DNA of 64,000 nucleotides from Kitasatospora terrestris. Lineage in GTDB: Bacteria; Actinomycetota; Actinomycetes; Streptomycetales; Streptomycetaceae. The stretch lies in assembly GCF_039542905.1 (NCBI RefSeq), contig NZ_BAABIS010000001.1:7688001-7752000 (forward strand). The letters run 5' to 3'. Below the pieces are notes generated by a model. The model was not told the DNA's origin. It ran no database searches and worked only from the letters and a program-made list of their open reading frames with translations. Below, in pieces: positions 51,704 to 60,157 of this stretch; position 1 is the first letter of the stretch, and every line of letters begins with the position of its first letter. A program made the position numbers and the translations under genes.

Positions 51704-53152
51704 ATGAACCGCCAGTCCAACCGCCTCACCTTCGGCGTCCTCGCCACAGGCGCCGGTGTGTTCGCGCTGCTCCAGTCGCTGATCACGCCCGCACTGCCGA
51801 TCGTCCAGTCCGCGATGCACACCTCGCAGTCCACCGTCACCTGGGTGATGACCGCCTACCTGCTGTCCGCCTCCGTCTTCACACCGATCCTCGGCCGGGT
51901 CGGCGACATGGTCGGCAAGAAGCGCACCCTGGTCGCCGCACTCCTCGCCCTGTTGATCGGCTGCCTCGTCGCCGCCCTGGCCCCGAACGTCACCGTGCTG
52001 ATCGTCGCCCGCGTGCTGCAGGGCATCGCCGGCGCGCTCTTCCCGCTGTCCTTCGGCATCATCCGCGACGAGTTCCCGCCGGGCCGGGTCCCCACCGGCA
52101 TCAGCAACCTGTCCGCCGTGATCGCGGTCGGCAGTGGACTCGGCATGGTCCTGGCCGGCCCGATCGTCGGCGCACTGGACTACCGCTGGCTGTTCTGGTT
52201 CCCCGTCATCGTGGTCGCCGCCACCGCCCTGCTCGCCCACCGCTACATCCCCGAGTCGCCGCACCGCACCGAAGGCAGCGTCAACTGGCGCTCCTCCGTC
52301 CTGCTCTCCGGCTGGCTGGTCGCCCTGCTGCTCCCCGTCAGCCAGGCGGCCAAGTGGGGCTGGGGCTCCACCCCGGTGATCGGCCTGCTCGCCGCCGCCG
52401 CAGTCCTCTTCGCCCTCTGGATCGCCGGCGAGACCCGCTCCCGCAACCCGCTGATCGACATGCGGGTGATGCGCCTGCCGGCCGTCTGGACCACCAACAC
52501 CGCGGCACTGCTCTTCGGCGGCGGCATGTACGCCGTCTGGGCCTTCCTGCCCGGCTTCGTCCAGACCCCGACCTCGGCCGGGTACGGCTTCGGCTCCAGC
52601 GTCACCGGCGCCGGACTGCTGATGCTGCCGATGCTGGTCGCCATGTTCGTCTCCGGCCTCCTCAGCGGCAGGCTGGCCGGCCGCTTCCCGGCCAAGGCCC
52701 AGCTCGTCACCGGCGCGCTGCTCGGCGCCGCCGCCTGCGCCCTCCTCGCCGCCCGGCACCGGGTGCCCCTCGACGTCGCCCTCGCGGCGGGCGTGTTCGG
52801 GCTCGGCATCGGGCTGGCCTTCGCCTCGATGAGCAACCTGGTCGTCCAGAGCGTTCCCCCCGCGCAGACCGGTGCGGCCACCGGCATGAACGCCAACATC
52901 CGCACCATCGGCGGCTCGATGGGCGCGGCCCTGATGACCGGGCTGGTCACCGGCCACCTGCAGCCCAGCGGCCGCCCCTACGAGGCCGGCTACACCCACG
53001 GCTTCACCTTGTTGGCGGTGTTCTGCCTGGCCGCCGCCGTCGCGGCCCTCGCCGTTCCCACCCGCAGCGCCACCCGGGCGACCGTGCCGGGCGCCGGCCC
53101 GGGCGCGGTGCCGGCCGCTGCCGCGCCGTCCCGGGAGCCCATCGGCCGCTGA
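51704..53152 (+). CDS. MFS transporter (DHA2-like)
   Basis: A 482-residue transporter with about 14 helices. Helix 1 has LLQSLITPALPIVQSAM, motif A-like GRVGDMVGKKRTLVAAL follows, and GSGLGMVLAGPIVGALDYRWLFW resembles motif C. GAATGMNANIRTIGGSMGAAL is a DHA2 trait in a late helix. The C-terminal tail is Ala/Pro-rich. ATG 51704 has AAGG 4-5 bases before it; the longer frame overlaps the operator and is not used. It is divergent from its TetR repressor and probably exports the repressor's ligand. No further gene follows in this transcript. Confidence 0.9.
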   Translation: MNRQSNRLTFGVLATGAGVFALLQSLITPALPIVQSAMHTSQSTVTWVMTAYLLSASVFTPILGRVGDMVGKKRTLVAALLALLIGCLVAALAPNVTVLIVARVLQGIAGALFPLSFGIIRDEFPPGRVPTGISNLSAVIAVGSGLGMVLAGPIVGALDYRWLFWFPVIVVAATALLAHRYIPESPHRTEGSVNWRSSVLLSGWLVALLLPVSQAAKWGWGSTPVIGLLAAAAVLFALWIAGETRSRNPLIDMRVMRLPAVWTTNTAALLFGGGMYAVWAFLPGFVQTPTSAGYGFGSSVTGAGLLMLPMLVAMFVSGLLSGRLAGRFPAKAQLVTGALLGAAACALLAARHRVPLDVALAAGVFGLGIGLAFASMSNLVVQSVPPAQTGAATGMNANIRTIGGSMGAALMTGLVTGHLQPSGRPYEAGYTHGFTLLAVFCLAAAVAALAVPTRSATRATVPGAGPGAVPAAAAPSREPIGR

Positions 53153-53285
53153 CCGGACGGAACCCGCAGGGTCATGGATGCGCAGCGGACCGGGACGGCA
53201 GCACCAAGAAAGTCGGCTCCATCGGATCCCTCATGGATGCCCCGGCTTCCGTCTGGGAGGAAACGCACTTCGCGCGTAGCCGGTC

Positions 53286-53326
53286 GGGGCGCTGCGATCC
53301 GCGCCCAGGGCGGATCGCAGCGCCCC
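53286..53326. terminator. Very strong hairpin terminator
   Basis: A perfect 16-bp stem, beginning GGGGCGCTGCGATCCG (53286-53301) with its complement (53311-53326), and a 9-base loop; one further C-G pair can be added. It lies 134 bp after the MFS stop. Confidence 0.7.
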
Positions 53327-53495
53327 GGCCCTCGGGTTCCGATCGCTCTCGCGGCCGGCGCTGCGGAAAGGCGGCCGGTGCCCGCCACCTCGCCGGGGCG
53401 AGGGCCCAGGCAGAAGCTCCGCAGGGCAATGGCGGGGCGACAGCCGCGCCCAACTTCTCGCCGTCCTCCCGCTCGCCGACGACGCCATCGGGACT

Positions 53496-53560
53496 GTTAC
53501 GGAGTCGGCCGGTGGCCGTTACACGACCGGCGGCTCGCCGAGGGACGGGCTTCCTAGCGT
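53496..53560 (+). promoter_or_regulatory. Promoter of the 53618 operon with paired GTTAC boxes
   Basis: GTTACGG (53496-53502) and GTTACAC (53518-53524) share GTTAC at a 22-bp step, two helical turns, typical for OmpR-type regulators. TAGCGT (53555-53560) is the presumed -10 box. The CseB-like regulator downstream in the locus is a candidate binder. Confidence 0.45.
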
Positions 53561-53617
53561 GAGCAGCGTCAACCGGCGGCCACCGGGCCGCGGGTGACGA
53601 GCAGATGGAGGAAGCCG

Positions 53618-53980
53618 ATGTCATCCACCCCGTCCGTGCGCCGCGCCACGCGACTTGCTCTGGTCTCCGCCGCCGCCGTCGGCGCGCTCGCGCTGCCCGG
53701 CGCGGTCGCGTTCGCCGACGGCAGTGCCAGCCCGTCGCCCGCCCGGGCGACACCCAGCTCCTCGCCGTCGGTGGCTCCGACCGCGGTGCCCAGCCCGGTG
53801 CCGTCCCGCTCGCCCGCCACGCAGGTCACCGCCGTGCCCAAGGGCGGTGCGCAGACCGGTGAGGGAGCGGCCGACGGCGGCTCGACCGTCACGCTGGTCG
53901 TGGGCACCGTGCTGGCGGCGGCCGGCGCTGCCGGGATCGGCCTGGTCGTCGTCCGGCGCCGTGCCGGTGCGCAGGACTAG
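53618..53980 (+). CDS. Small exported surface-anchored protein
   Basis: A 120-residue protein. The signal peptide is MSSTPSVRRATRLALVSAAA to about residue 33 (AFADG cleavage region). A Pro/Ser/Ala-rich spacer follows. The C-terminus has GGAQTGEGAADGGSTVTLVV, a hydrophobic helix (about 92-112) and a basic tail RRRAGAQD, the layout of sortase substrates but with GAQTGEG in place of LPXTG. GGAGGAAG lies 4 bases before the ATG. A class F sortase gene overlaps its end. It likely forms a wall-associated stalk or is a membrane-anchored linker; no globular domain is present. Confidence 0.75.
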   Translation: MSSTPSVRRATRLALVSAAAVGALALPGAVAFADGSASPSPARATPSSSPSVAPTAVPSPVPSRSPATQVTAVPKGGAQTGEGAADGGSTVTLVVGTVLAAAGAAGIGLVVVRRRAGAQD

Positions 53981-54647
53981 CGCGCACCGTCGCGGTCGGC
54001 GCCCCCGGTGGGCGCCGGCCGCGGCGGCCGGACTCCTGCTCGCGGGCGGCGCGACGCTGCTCGCCGCGCGGGACCAGGATCCCGCGCCGGTACGGATCGC
54101 AGCGGCCGACGGGGCACGCACCGCGGACGGTGCGCCGACCTCGGCCGGAGGCGGGACGCCGTCCACCGCGCCGCCCTCGTCCGCAACGGCCCAGCTCCGG
54201 CTGTCGCCGCCGGTCCGGCTGGTGATCGCCCGGATCGGGGTGGACGCGCCGGTGCGGGGCGTCGGTCTCAACCCGGACGGCACCGTGGAGGTGCCCTCAC
54301 TGGACCGGCCGGAACAGGTCGGCTGGTACCGGGGCGGCCCCGGGCCCGGCCAGGTCGGGCCGGCGGTGCTGCTCGGGCACTACGACACCCACAAGGGGCC
54401 GGCGGTGTTCCACGAACTGCCCCGCCTGCACCCGGGCGACCGGATCGAGATCGGGCGCGAGGACGGCAGCACGCTCGCCTACCGGGTGCGCGAGCTCCGG
54501 CAGTTCGCCAAGGACGCCTTCCCGACCGAGCTGGTCTACGGCGACACCGCGGGTCCGCAGCTCCGGCTGATCACCTGCGGCGGCACCCTCGCGGGCAACG
54601 GTCACTACACCGACAACATCATCGTCTTCGCCGACCCGCTGCCCTGA
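53961..54647 (+). CDS. Class F sortase
   Basis: A 228-residue membrane-anchored transpeptidase. A basic start leads to one helix (WAPAAAAGLLLAGGATLLAA). The sortase barrel (about 75-228) has LVIARIGVDAPVRGVGLNPDG, WYRGGPGPGQVGPAVLLGHYDTH with the catalytic His, and the nucleophile Cys in LRLITCGGTLAGNGHYTDNIIV. This fits actinobacterial class F, which processes LPXTG-like signals. The GTG at 53961 lies inside the preceding gene (20-bp overlap); GTG 53967 (VRRTSAHRR) is equally possible and no ribosome site is evident. Linkage suggests the 53618 product as substrate. Confidence 0.88.
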   Translation: MPVRRTSAHRRGRRPRWAPAAAAGLLLAGGATLLAARDQDPAPVRIAAADGARTADGAPTSAGGGTPSTAPPSSATAQLRLSPPVRLVIARIGVDAPVRGVGLNPDGTVEVPSLDRPEQVGWYRGGPGPGQVGPAVLLGHYDTHKGPAVFHELPRLHPGDRIEIGREDGSTLAYRVRELRQFAKDAFPTELVYGDTAGPQLRLITCGGTLAGNGHYTDNIIVFADPLP

Positions 54648-54821
54648 GCACCGCGGACCGTGCAGGCCTTACCGCCGCGGGCCCCGCGGACCGCGCTGCC
54701 CCGAGCCCCGCGGGCCCCGCCGGCCGTCCGTCCCGCCCCGCCACCCGGGGTCGGCGGGCGGCCGGGGCACGTGGTGCAGACTGACCCTTTCACCGCCCGC
54801 TCCCGAAAGGCACCGTTCGAC

Positions 54822-55679
54822 GTGAGGACCTGGCCCCTCCGCGCCGCCCTGCTCAGGTGCGTCCTGCTCGGCCTGCTGGCCGCCGTGGCGGCCACCGGCT
54901 GCCAGGCCTCCGGCGGACTCGACGACGCCGGGGCGACCCGGCCGATCAAGGCCCACCCGAGTCCGCAGCAGCTGTGGCCGGCCGCCGAGACCAGCGCCCC
55001 GGCCTCCCCCCGGGCGTCGGTGGACCAGCAGCCGCCCGTCCCGCTGCCCGGCCTCGCGGTCGGAGCGCTCACCGAACTCGACGCCCGCGCCGTGCTCGCC
55101 AAGGACCCCGACCTCGGTGCGGGCGAGCAGGCGGCGCTGGCAGGAGGGTGCGACGGCTGTGCGGTCCGGCCCGCCCAGTACCGCGACCTCAACGGCGACG
55201 GCAGCCCCGAGTTGCTGACCGCCGTGGTGACCGGAACCGGGACCGGGGCCGCCGGTGGGACCGGCTCCGGCGCCGGGCGCGCCGTGCTGCACGTCTACAC
55301 GCAGCACGGCCGGGACGTGCTGCCGGTGCTGGCCCTGACGGCGCTGCCGGGCTTCACCGCCGAGACCGTCGGAGCGGACCTGGTCGTCCACGAGCCCACC
55401 GGTCCGCTCGCCGAGACCAGCAGCACCTACCGCTGGAACACCGTCCGGATGGCCTTCGTCGACCGCCGGATCAAGGCCACCGGCCCGGCCGCGGACGCCC
55501 CCGGCTGCCTGCCGGACCCCACTTCGGTGCCGTCCCCCGTCCCGTCCGCCGCGCCGTCCCGGTCGCCCGCGCAGCGGGAGGAGCCGTCGGTGGCCCCGAC
55601 CCCGGCGGCACCGGCGAGCAGGAGCGCACCGAACGGCGGCGCCGCACCGACCGCCCGGCCCACCCCGACGAGGTACTGA
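54822..55679 (+). CDS. Lipoprotein, CseA-like position, with DxNGDG motif
   Basis: A 285-residue lipoprotein. The signal sequence (LRAALLRCVLLGLLAAVAATGC) ends at a lipobox Cys near residue 25. The exported domain (about 60-225) contains CDGCAVRPAQYRDLNGDGSPELL, where DLNGDGSPEL is the calcium-loop type repeat found in VCBS/FG-GAP proteins, and a beta-rich region. The C-terminal 60 residues are Pro/Ser/Ala-rich. The GTG at 54822 has AAAGG 12 bases before it. Its stop shares a base with the response-regulator start. This lipoprotein-regulator-kinase order matches cseA-cseB-cseC, where CseA modulates envelope-stress signalling. Confidence 0.75.
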   Translation: MRTWPLRAALLRCVLLGLLAAVAATGCQASGGLDDAGATRPIKAHPSPQQLWPAAETSAPASPRASVDQQPPVPLPGLAVGALTELDARAVLAKDPDLGAGEQAALAGGCDGCAVRPAQYRDLNGDGSPELLTAVVTGTGTGAAGGTGSGAGRAVLHVYTQHGRDVLPVLALTALPGFTAETVGADLVVHEPTGPLAETSSTYRWNTVRMAFVDRRIKATGPAADAPGCLPDPTSVPSPVPSAAPSRSPAQREEPSVAPTPAAPASRSAPNGGAAPTARPTPTRY

Positions 55680-56416
55680 TGACGACCGCACCCGTGCCCG
55701 GCACCCCGCGCATCCTGCTGGTCGAGGACGACGAGGTCATCCGCGAGGCCACCCAACTCGCCCTGCAACGCTACGGCTTCCCGGTCGAGACGGCGGCGGA
55801 CGGACTGGAGGGCCTGGAGCGCTTCCGCGCGGCCCCGCCGGACCTGCTGCTGCTCGACGTCATGCTCCCGCTGCTCGACGGTGTCGGCCTGTGCCGGCGG
55901 ATCCGCGAGGAGAGCCAGCTGCCGATCCTGATGATGTCGGCCCGCACCGAGCCGATCGACGTGATCTCCGGCCTGGAGGCAGGCGCCGACGACTACGTCG
56001 TCAAGCCGTTCGAGACCGCCGTCCTGGTCGCCCGGATCCGCACCGTCCTGCGGCGCACCGGCCTCGGCCCGGCCGCATCCGCCACAGCCTCCGCCACCGC
56101 CACGCCGGACCCCGGTCCGGTCCATGCGGTACGGGTGATCGACGACCTGGAGGTGGACACCGACGCGATGGAGGTCAAGGTGGCCGGGCGTCCCGTCCCG
56201 CTCACCCCGACCGAACTGCGGCTGCTGCTCGAATTCACCGCCGCCCCCGGCGTCCTGCTGGAGCGCCAGACGCTGCTGGAACGGGTCTGGGACTACTCCT
56301 GGGGCGCCGACAGCCGCGTCGTCGACGTGCACGTCCAGCGGCTCCGGGCGAAGATCGGCGCCACCCGGATCGAGACCGTCCGGGGCTTCGGGTACAAGCT
56401 GCGGCGGACGGCATGA
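55679..56416 (+). CDS. CseB-like OmpR-family response regulator
   Basis: A 245-residue regulator. The receiver domain has LVEDDEVIREATQLALQRYG, the phosphorylated Asp in LLLLDVMLPLLDGVGLCRRI, and ADDYVVKPFETAVLVARIR. The winged helix includes DTDAMEVKVAGRPVPLTPTE, VWDYSWGADSRVVDVHVQRL and ETVRGFGYKLRR. I recall the streptomycete CseB protein as very similar across these stretches. In CseB systems the regulator activates sigE under cell-wall stress. Here it overlaps the lipoprotein stop by 1 bp and the kinase start by 4 bp, so all three are co-translated. No sigE lies next to it. Confidence 0.9.
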   Translation: MTTAPVPGTPRILLVEDDEVIREATQLALQRYGFPVETAADGLEGLERFRAAPPDLLLLDVMLPLLDGVGLCRRIREESQLPILMMSARTEPIDVISGLEAGADDYVVKPFETAVLVARIRTVLRRTGLGPAASATASATATPDPGPVHAVRVIDDLEVDTDAMEVKVAGRPVPLTPTELRLLLEFTAAPGVLLERQTLLERVWDYSWGADSRVVDVHVQRLRAKIGATRIETVRGFGYKLRRTA

Positions 56417-57648
56417 CGCTCCGCCGGCAGATCGCCGCGGTCATCGCACTGGTCTCCTGCCTGGTCGCGCTCGCCGTCGGAATCCTGGTCCACCAGGCCT
56501 CCGTGCGCCAGCACACCGACCAGGCCCGCAAGTCCGCCATGGCCGCCCTCGACGCCGCACTCACCGGCTACGACGCCACCGGCGAACTCGGGGCGGGCTG
56601 GCACGCCGCCGCCGACGACCCCGCGCTCCCCGCGGAGCTGCGCCGACTCGCCGAGCGAGGCCACCAGGGCTCCGTGCTCGGCCCCGGCCCGCGCGGCACC
56701 GCGATGTGGGCCGCCGCCGGGACCGACGCGCGCGTGCTGTCCGTACGGATCGACTACGCCGACGACGAACGGGCGATCGCCGACCTGGACCGCGCGGTCG
56801 CGGTCGGCGCCGCCCTGTCGGTCGCGGTCACCGTGCTCGCCGGCGTGCTCGCCGCCGACCGGATCAGCAGCCGGCTGCGGACCGCCGCCCGCACCGCCCG
56901 CACCATCGCCCGGGGCGACCTGGACGCCCGGATCGGACCGCTCGGCCGGGCCCGCGACGAAGTGGCCGAACTCGCCGCCGCCGTCGACTCGATGTCCGCC
57001 GCGCTGCGCAGCAAGCTCGTCGGCGAGCAGCGCTTCACCGCCGACGTGGCGCACGAGCTGCGCACCCCGCTGACCGGCCTGCTCACCGCCTCCGAGCTGC
57101 TGCCGCCCGGGCGACCGACCGAGCTGGTGCGCGACCGGGTGCGCGCCCTGCGCGACCTGACGGAGGACCTGCTGGAAGTGTCCCGGCTGGACGCCGGCGC
57201 CGAGACCCCGGAACTCTCCGACCTGCCGCTCGGCCCGCTGCTGACCCGGATCCTGGCCGCCGCCGGGGCCGAGCCCGAGCTGCGGATCGACTCCGACACC
57301 GTGGTCACCACCGACCCGCGCCGCCTCGACCGGGTGGTCGCCAACCTGGTCGCCAACGCCCAGCGGCACGGCCGCCCCCCGCTGGTGGTGGCAGCCGACG
57401 GCGCCACCGTGACCATCCGCGACCACGGCCCCGGCTACCCCGAGGAGGTGCTGCGCGAGGGCCCCCAGCGCTTCCGCACCGGCGCCCGCGAACGCGGCGG
57501 CGGCCACGGCCTCGGCCTGACCATCGCCCAGGGCCACGCCGAGGCGATCGGCGTCGACCTGCGCCTGTCCAACCACCCCGCCGGGGGCGCCCTCGCCACC
57601 CTCCACCTGCCCGCCCCCGACCCCGTCGCCGGCCGGCCCCGGGCCTGA
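56413..57648 (+). CDS. CseC-like sensor histidine kinase
   Basis: A 411-residue kinase with two membrane helices (about 8-26 and 135-153) around a roughly 110-residue outer domain. A HAMP domain follows (AARTARTIARGDLDARIGPL). The phospho-acceptor His is in TADVAHELRTPLTGLLTA, the N box is NLVANAQRHG, and the G boxes are DHGPGYPEE and GHGLGLTIAQG; the ATP-binding domain is compact. It is translated with the CseB-like regulator (ATGA overlap). It probably senses wall damage or the state of the lipoprotein upstream. The last 12 residues are a Pro-rich tail. Confidence 0.9.
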   Translation: MTLRRQIAAVIALVSCLVALAVGILVHQASVRQHTDQARKSAMAALDAALTGYDATGELGAGWHAAADDPALPAELRRLAERGHQGSVLGPGPRGTAMWAAAGTDARVLSVRIDYADDERAIADLDRAVAVGAALSVAVTVLAGVLAADRISSRLRTAARTARTIARGDLDARIGPLGRARDEVAELAAAVDSMSAALRSKLVGEQRFTADVAHELRTPLTGLLTASELLPPGRPTELVRDRVRALRDLTEDLLEVSRLDAGAETPELSDLPLGPLLTRILAAAGAEPELRIDSDTVVTTDPRRLDRVVANLVANAQRHGRPPLVVAADGATVTIRDHGPGYPEEVLREGPQRFRTGARERGGGHGLGLTIAQGHAEAIGVDLRLSNHPAGGALATLHLPAPDPVAGRPRA

Positions 57649-57803
57649 ACCCCACGGGACGTCAGCCCGGCCTGCCGGTGCTCCCACGTGCTCCACTCGG
57701 GTTCTTCCGCTTCTGCGGGGGCGGTCCGACGCGGCAGCGCGGTGGTGCGGCGCCGTTCCGGCGTGACCGCGCAGACCCGGCTCCAGGCCCCCGGCCCGCC
57801 GCG

Positions 57804-58190
57804 TCAGCCGAGGAAGGACCCGGGGCCGAAGCGGCCCCAGGCCACGAAGGCGGCCAGCGCGACGTAGACGAGGTCCACCGCCACGAGCGTGAACTCGCGG
57901 CGCCGGAACCGGGTGATCGCGGCGCCGACCATGAGCAGCACCAGGCCGACGGCGGCCAACGGCACCAGGACGGGCGCGACGTCGAGCACGGCGGGCAGCA
58001 CCAGGCCGGCCGCGGCCAGGATCTCGACGGCGCCGATGGCCTTGACGCCGCCCGCACTGAACTCCTCGACCCATCGGCCGCTGCGGCCGGCGGCGGCGAT
58101 CCGCTCCTTCGGCGTGACCACCTTGAACACGCCGCCGAACAGGTAGGCGGTGGCGAGCAGTCCGGTGACGATCCACAGTGCGAGGTTCAT
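57804..58190 (-). CDS. DoxX-family membrane protein
   Basis: A 128-residue protein with four membrane helices: LALWIVTGLLATAYLFGGVF, KAIGAVEILAAAGLVLPAVL, APVLVPLAAVGLVLLMVGAA and LVAVDLVYVALAAFVAWG. The sequence KVVTPKERIAA and FSAGGVKAIGAVEIL are typical of the DoxX/DoxD-like group. ATG 58190 has GGGAG 6 bases upstream; ATG 58196 is possible. It is divergent from an ECF41 sigma-factor gene, and a promoter matching the ECF41 pattern lies in front of it. DoxX proteins are frequent ECF41 targets. Biochemical function is uncertain (redox or membrane-stress related). Confidence 0.86.
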   Translation of the reverse strand: MNLALWIVTGLLATAYLFGGVFKVVTPKERIAAAGRSGRWVEEFSAGGVKAIGAVEILAAAGLVLPAVLDVAPVLVPLAAVGLVLLMVGAAITRFRRREFTLVAVDLVYVALAAFVAWGRFGPGSFLG

Positions 58191-58223
58191 GAGCATCTCC
58201 CTGAAAGTCCGTGTGCTCCTTGA

Positions 58224-58250
58224 GACAGGGCACCCCGCCGTGCTGTGACA
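58224..58250 (-). promoter_or_regulatory. ECF41-type promoter of the DoxX gene
   Basis: On the reverse strand, TGTCACA (58250-58244) and, after 16 bases, TGTC (58227-58224). The described ECF41 promoter is TGTCACA with CGTC about 16 bases on. There is one mismatch in the -10 element. It lies 34 bp before the DoxX start, and the ECF41 gene is adjacent. Confidence 0.6.
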
Positions 58251-58258
58251 GGAGCGGA

Positions 58259-58274
58259 CGTGACCTGCGTCACG
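58259..58274. repeat. CGTGAC-N4-GTCACG inverted repeat
   Basis: A perfect 6-4-6 inverted repeat upstream of both the DoxX and sigma-factor genes, next to the ECF41-type promoter. The form suits a dimeric regulator, such as a Crp- or MerR-like protein; none is encoded nearby. Confidence 0.4.
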
Positions 58275-58356
58275 GTGGGAGCGGGAGGGGCCCCGGATAC
58301 CCTGCTGGTCGGCAGCTGTGTGCCGGACGCGGGGACGCGGGCGGGGGAGAGGGGCC

Positions 58357-59313
58357 ATGACGGAGTCAGCCGAAGTCGCGGACGCGGCCGGATACCGGCC
58401 GTTGCTGTTCTCCATCGCCTACGGGATGACCGGCTCCGTGGGTGACGCCGAGGACCTCGTCCAGGACGCCTTCCTGGGCCTGACCCGGGCTCACCGGGCG
58501 GGGACCGCGATCAACGACCCGAAGGCGTACCTGGCCACCTCGGTGACCCGGCTGGGGATCAACCACCTGGGGTCGGCGCGGGTGCGACGGGAGAGCTACG
58601 TGGGCGAGTGGCTGCCCGAGCCGGTCGTGGTCTGCGGCGACCGGCCGGGGCCGGCCGAGTACGTGGAGCTGGCCGACGCGCTGTCGATGGCGTTCCTGGT
58701 GCTCCTGGAAGCGCTGTCCCCGGTGGAGCGCGCGGTGTTCCTGCTGCGTGAGGCCTTCGGGTACGGCTATCCGGACGTGGCGGGGATCGTCGGCAAGTCC
58801 GAGCCGAACTGCCGTCAGATCTTCGCCCGCGCCAGGAAGCGGATCGCTGCCGGGACGCCGGTGGCGGGCGCGGCACCGCCGCCCGGGCGGCGGGCGGAGG
58901 GCGACGAGCTCGCCCGCCGGTTCTTCGAGGCCGCCGAGGGCGGTGACCTGGAGACGCTGCTCGCGATGCTCGCGCCCGACGTGGTCTTCCACGGGGACGG
59001 CGGCGGCAAGGCGCGGGCGATCGGGACGTCGCTGACGGGCCTGGGGCGGGTCGCCCGGCTGCTCGTCGGCGGGCTCCGCCGGACCCGGACGTTCGGCGTC
59101 TCCGCGCGGCCGGCGCGGATCAACGGCATGCCGGGCGCCGTCATGCACGACGCCGAGGGGCGCGTCGCCGGCGTCGTCGCACTCGACCTCGTCGACGGCG
59201 CGGTCCGGGCGATCCACTCCGTGTCCAACCCCGACAAGCTCGGCCACCTCGGACCGGTCTCCGACGTCGCCAGGCTGCGCGAGAGGCCTGCCGGGGACGG
59301 CGCCGAGGGCTGA
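58357..59313 (+). CDS. ECF41-family RNA polymerase sigma factor
   Basis: A 318-residue extracytoplasmic-function sigma factor. Region 2 is YRPLLFSIAYGMTGSVGDAEDLVQDAFLGL and region 4 is LLEALSPVERAVFLLREAFGYGYPDVAGIV. The C-terminal extension (about 180-300), with ARRFFEAAEGGDLETLLAML and APDVVFHGDGGGKAR, is the SnoaL/NTF2-like domain that replaces an anti-sigma factor in ECF41 proteins. No anti-sigma gene is needed or present. GGGGGAGAGGGG lies close before the ATG. It is divergent from a DoxX gene carrying an ECF41-like promoter. Confidence 0.92.
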   Translation: MTESAEVADAAGYRPLLFSIAYGMTGSVGDAEDLVQDAFLGLTRAHRAGTAINDPKAYLATSVTRLGINHLGSARVRRESYVGEWLPEPVVVCGDRPGPAEYVELADALSMAFLVLLEALSPVERAVFLLREAFGYGYPDVAGIVGKSEPNCRQIFARARKRIAAGTPVAGAAPPPGRRAEGDELARRFFEAAEGGDLETLLAMLAPDVVFHGDGGGKARAIGTSLTGLGRVARLLVGGLRRTRTFGVSARPARINGMPGAVMHDAEGRVAGVVALDLVDGAVRAIHSVSNPDKLGHLGPVSDVARLRERPAGDGAEG

Positions 59314-59323
59314 ACTCCGATTC

Positions 59324-59338
59324 CCGGGCAGTGCCCGG
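59324..59338. terminator. Short hairpin between convergent genes
   Basis: CCGGGC (59324-59329), AGT loop-side bases and GCCCGG (59333-59338) form a 6-bp stem between the convergent sigma-factor and SDR genes. A modest terminator. Confidence 0.4.
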
Positions 59339-59380
59339 AGCACCTCGACGCGTCTGCGCGCGGGCCGGTGCCGCAGCGGC

Positions 59381-60157
59381 TCACCAGGTCGGGTGGGAGC
59401 TCACACCGCCGTCCACGACCAGGTCGTGGCCGGTGATCCAGGAGGCGAACGGGGAGGCGAGGAAGAGGCAGGCGTCCGCCACGTCCCCGGGCGTGCCGAG
59501 CCGGCCGAGCGGAGCGGCGGCCCGCCAGCGGCGCACGCCCTCCGGCCAGGACCCGGCGAGACCCGGACGGGAGATCAGCCCGGGGGAGACGGTGTTGACC
59601 CGCAGGCCCCTCGGACCCAGCTCCAGGGCCGCCGAACGGGCGAACATGATCAGGGCCGCCTTGGCCGCGCAGTAGTGGGCGTGGCCGGCCGCGGGTTGGC
59701 TGCCCTCGATCGAGGCGATGTGGACGACGGACGATCCGGGCTGCATCACCCGGGCTGCCGCGGCGGTGCACCGGACGGCGGCACCGAGGTCGGTGTCCAG
59801 CACGGCGTGCCAGTCCTCGTCGGTCAACTCGACGAGCGGAGCGACGGGTTGGACGCCCGCGGCGTTGACCAGGACGTCCAGCCGGCCGCGCCAGGCGGTC
59901 GCCGCTCCCACCACCCGGTCCCCGGCGGACGGGTCGGTCAGGTCCGCGGCGACCGGGAGCGCGGCACCGCCCGCCGCCGCGATCCGGTCCGCGGCCGCGT
60001 CGGTGGCGGTGGTGCTGCGGTGGGCGTGCAGCACGACCTCGGCGCCCGCGGCGGCGAACCGCTCGGCAACGGCCGAACCGATGCCGCCGCCGGCACCGAG
60101 GACCAGGACCACCTTGCCCGCGATCCCGGGAAGGACCGGCCCGCCGCCGTCAGTCAT
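59381..60157 (-). CDS. SDR family oxidoreductase
   Basis: A 258-residue classical SDR. VLGAGGGIGSAVAERF is the cofactor loop, NAAGVQ replaces NNAG, Ser is in VHIASIEGSQ, and HYCAAKAAL gives Tyr and Lys. The end has GHDLVVDGGVS. It follows the cupin gene with an 8-bp overlap, so the pair is co-translated. ATG 60157 begins MTDGGGPVLPG. The natural substrate cannot be inferred; the coupling suggests oxidation of a small polar metabolite handled with the cupin protein. Confidence 0.88.
   Translation of the reverse strand: MTDGGGPVLPGIAGKVVLVLGAGGGIGSAVAERFAAAGAEVVLHAHRSTTATDAAADRIAAAGGAALPVAADLTDPSAGDRVVGAATAWRGRLDVLVNAAGVQPVAPLVELTDEDWHAVLDTDLGAAVRCTAAAARVMQPGSSVVHIASIEGSQPAAGHAHYCAAKAALIMFARSAALELGPRGLRVNTVSPGLISRPGLAGSWPEGVRRWRAAAPLGRLGTPGDVADACLFLASPFASWITGHDLVVDGGVSSHPTW

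Larger units (their letters stand above)
53153..53617. other. 465-bp intergenic region: terminator, repeats and promoter
   Basis: No gene was found. It contains the strong terminator at 53286-53326, a pair of GTTAC repeats (53496-53522) and a TAGCGT -10 box (53555-53560) serving the gene at 53618. The part before the terminator (53153-53285) has no recognised content. Confidence 0.6.
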
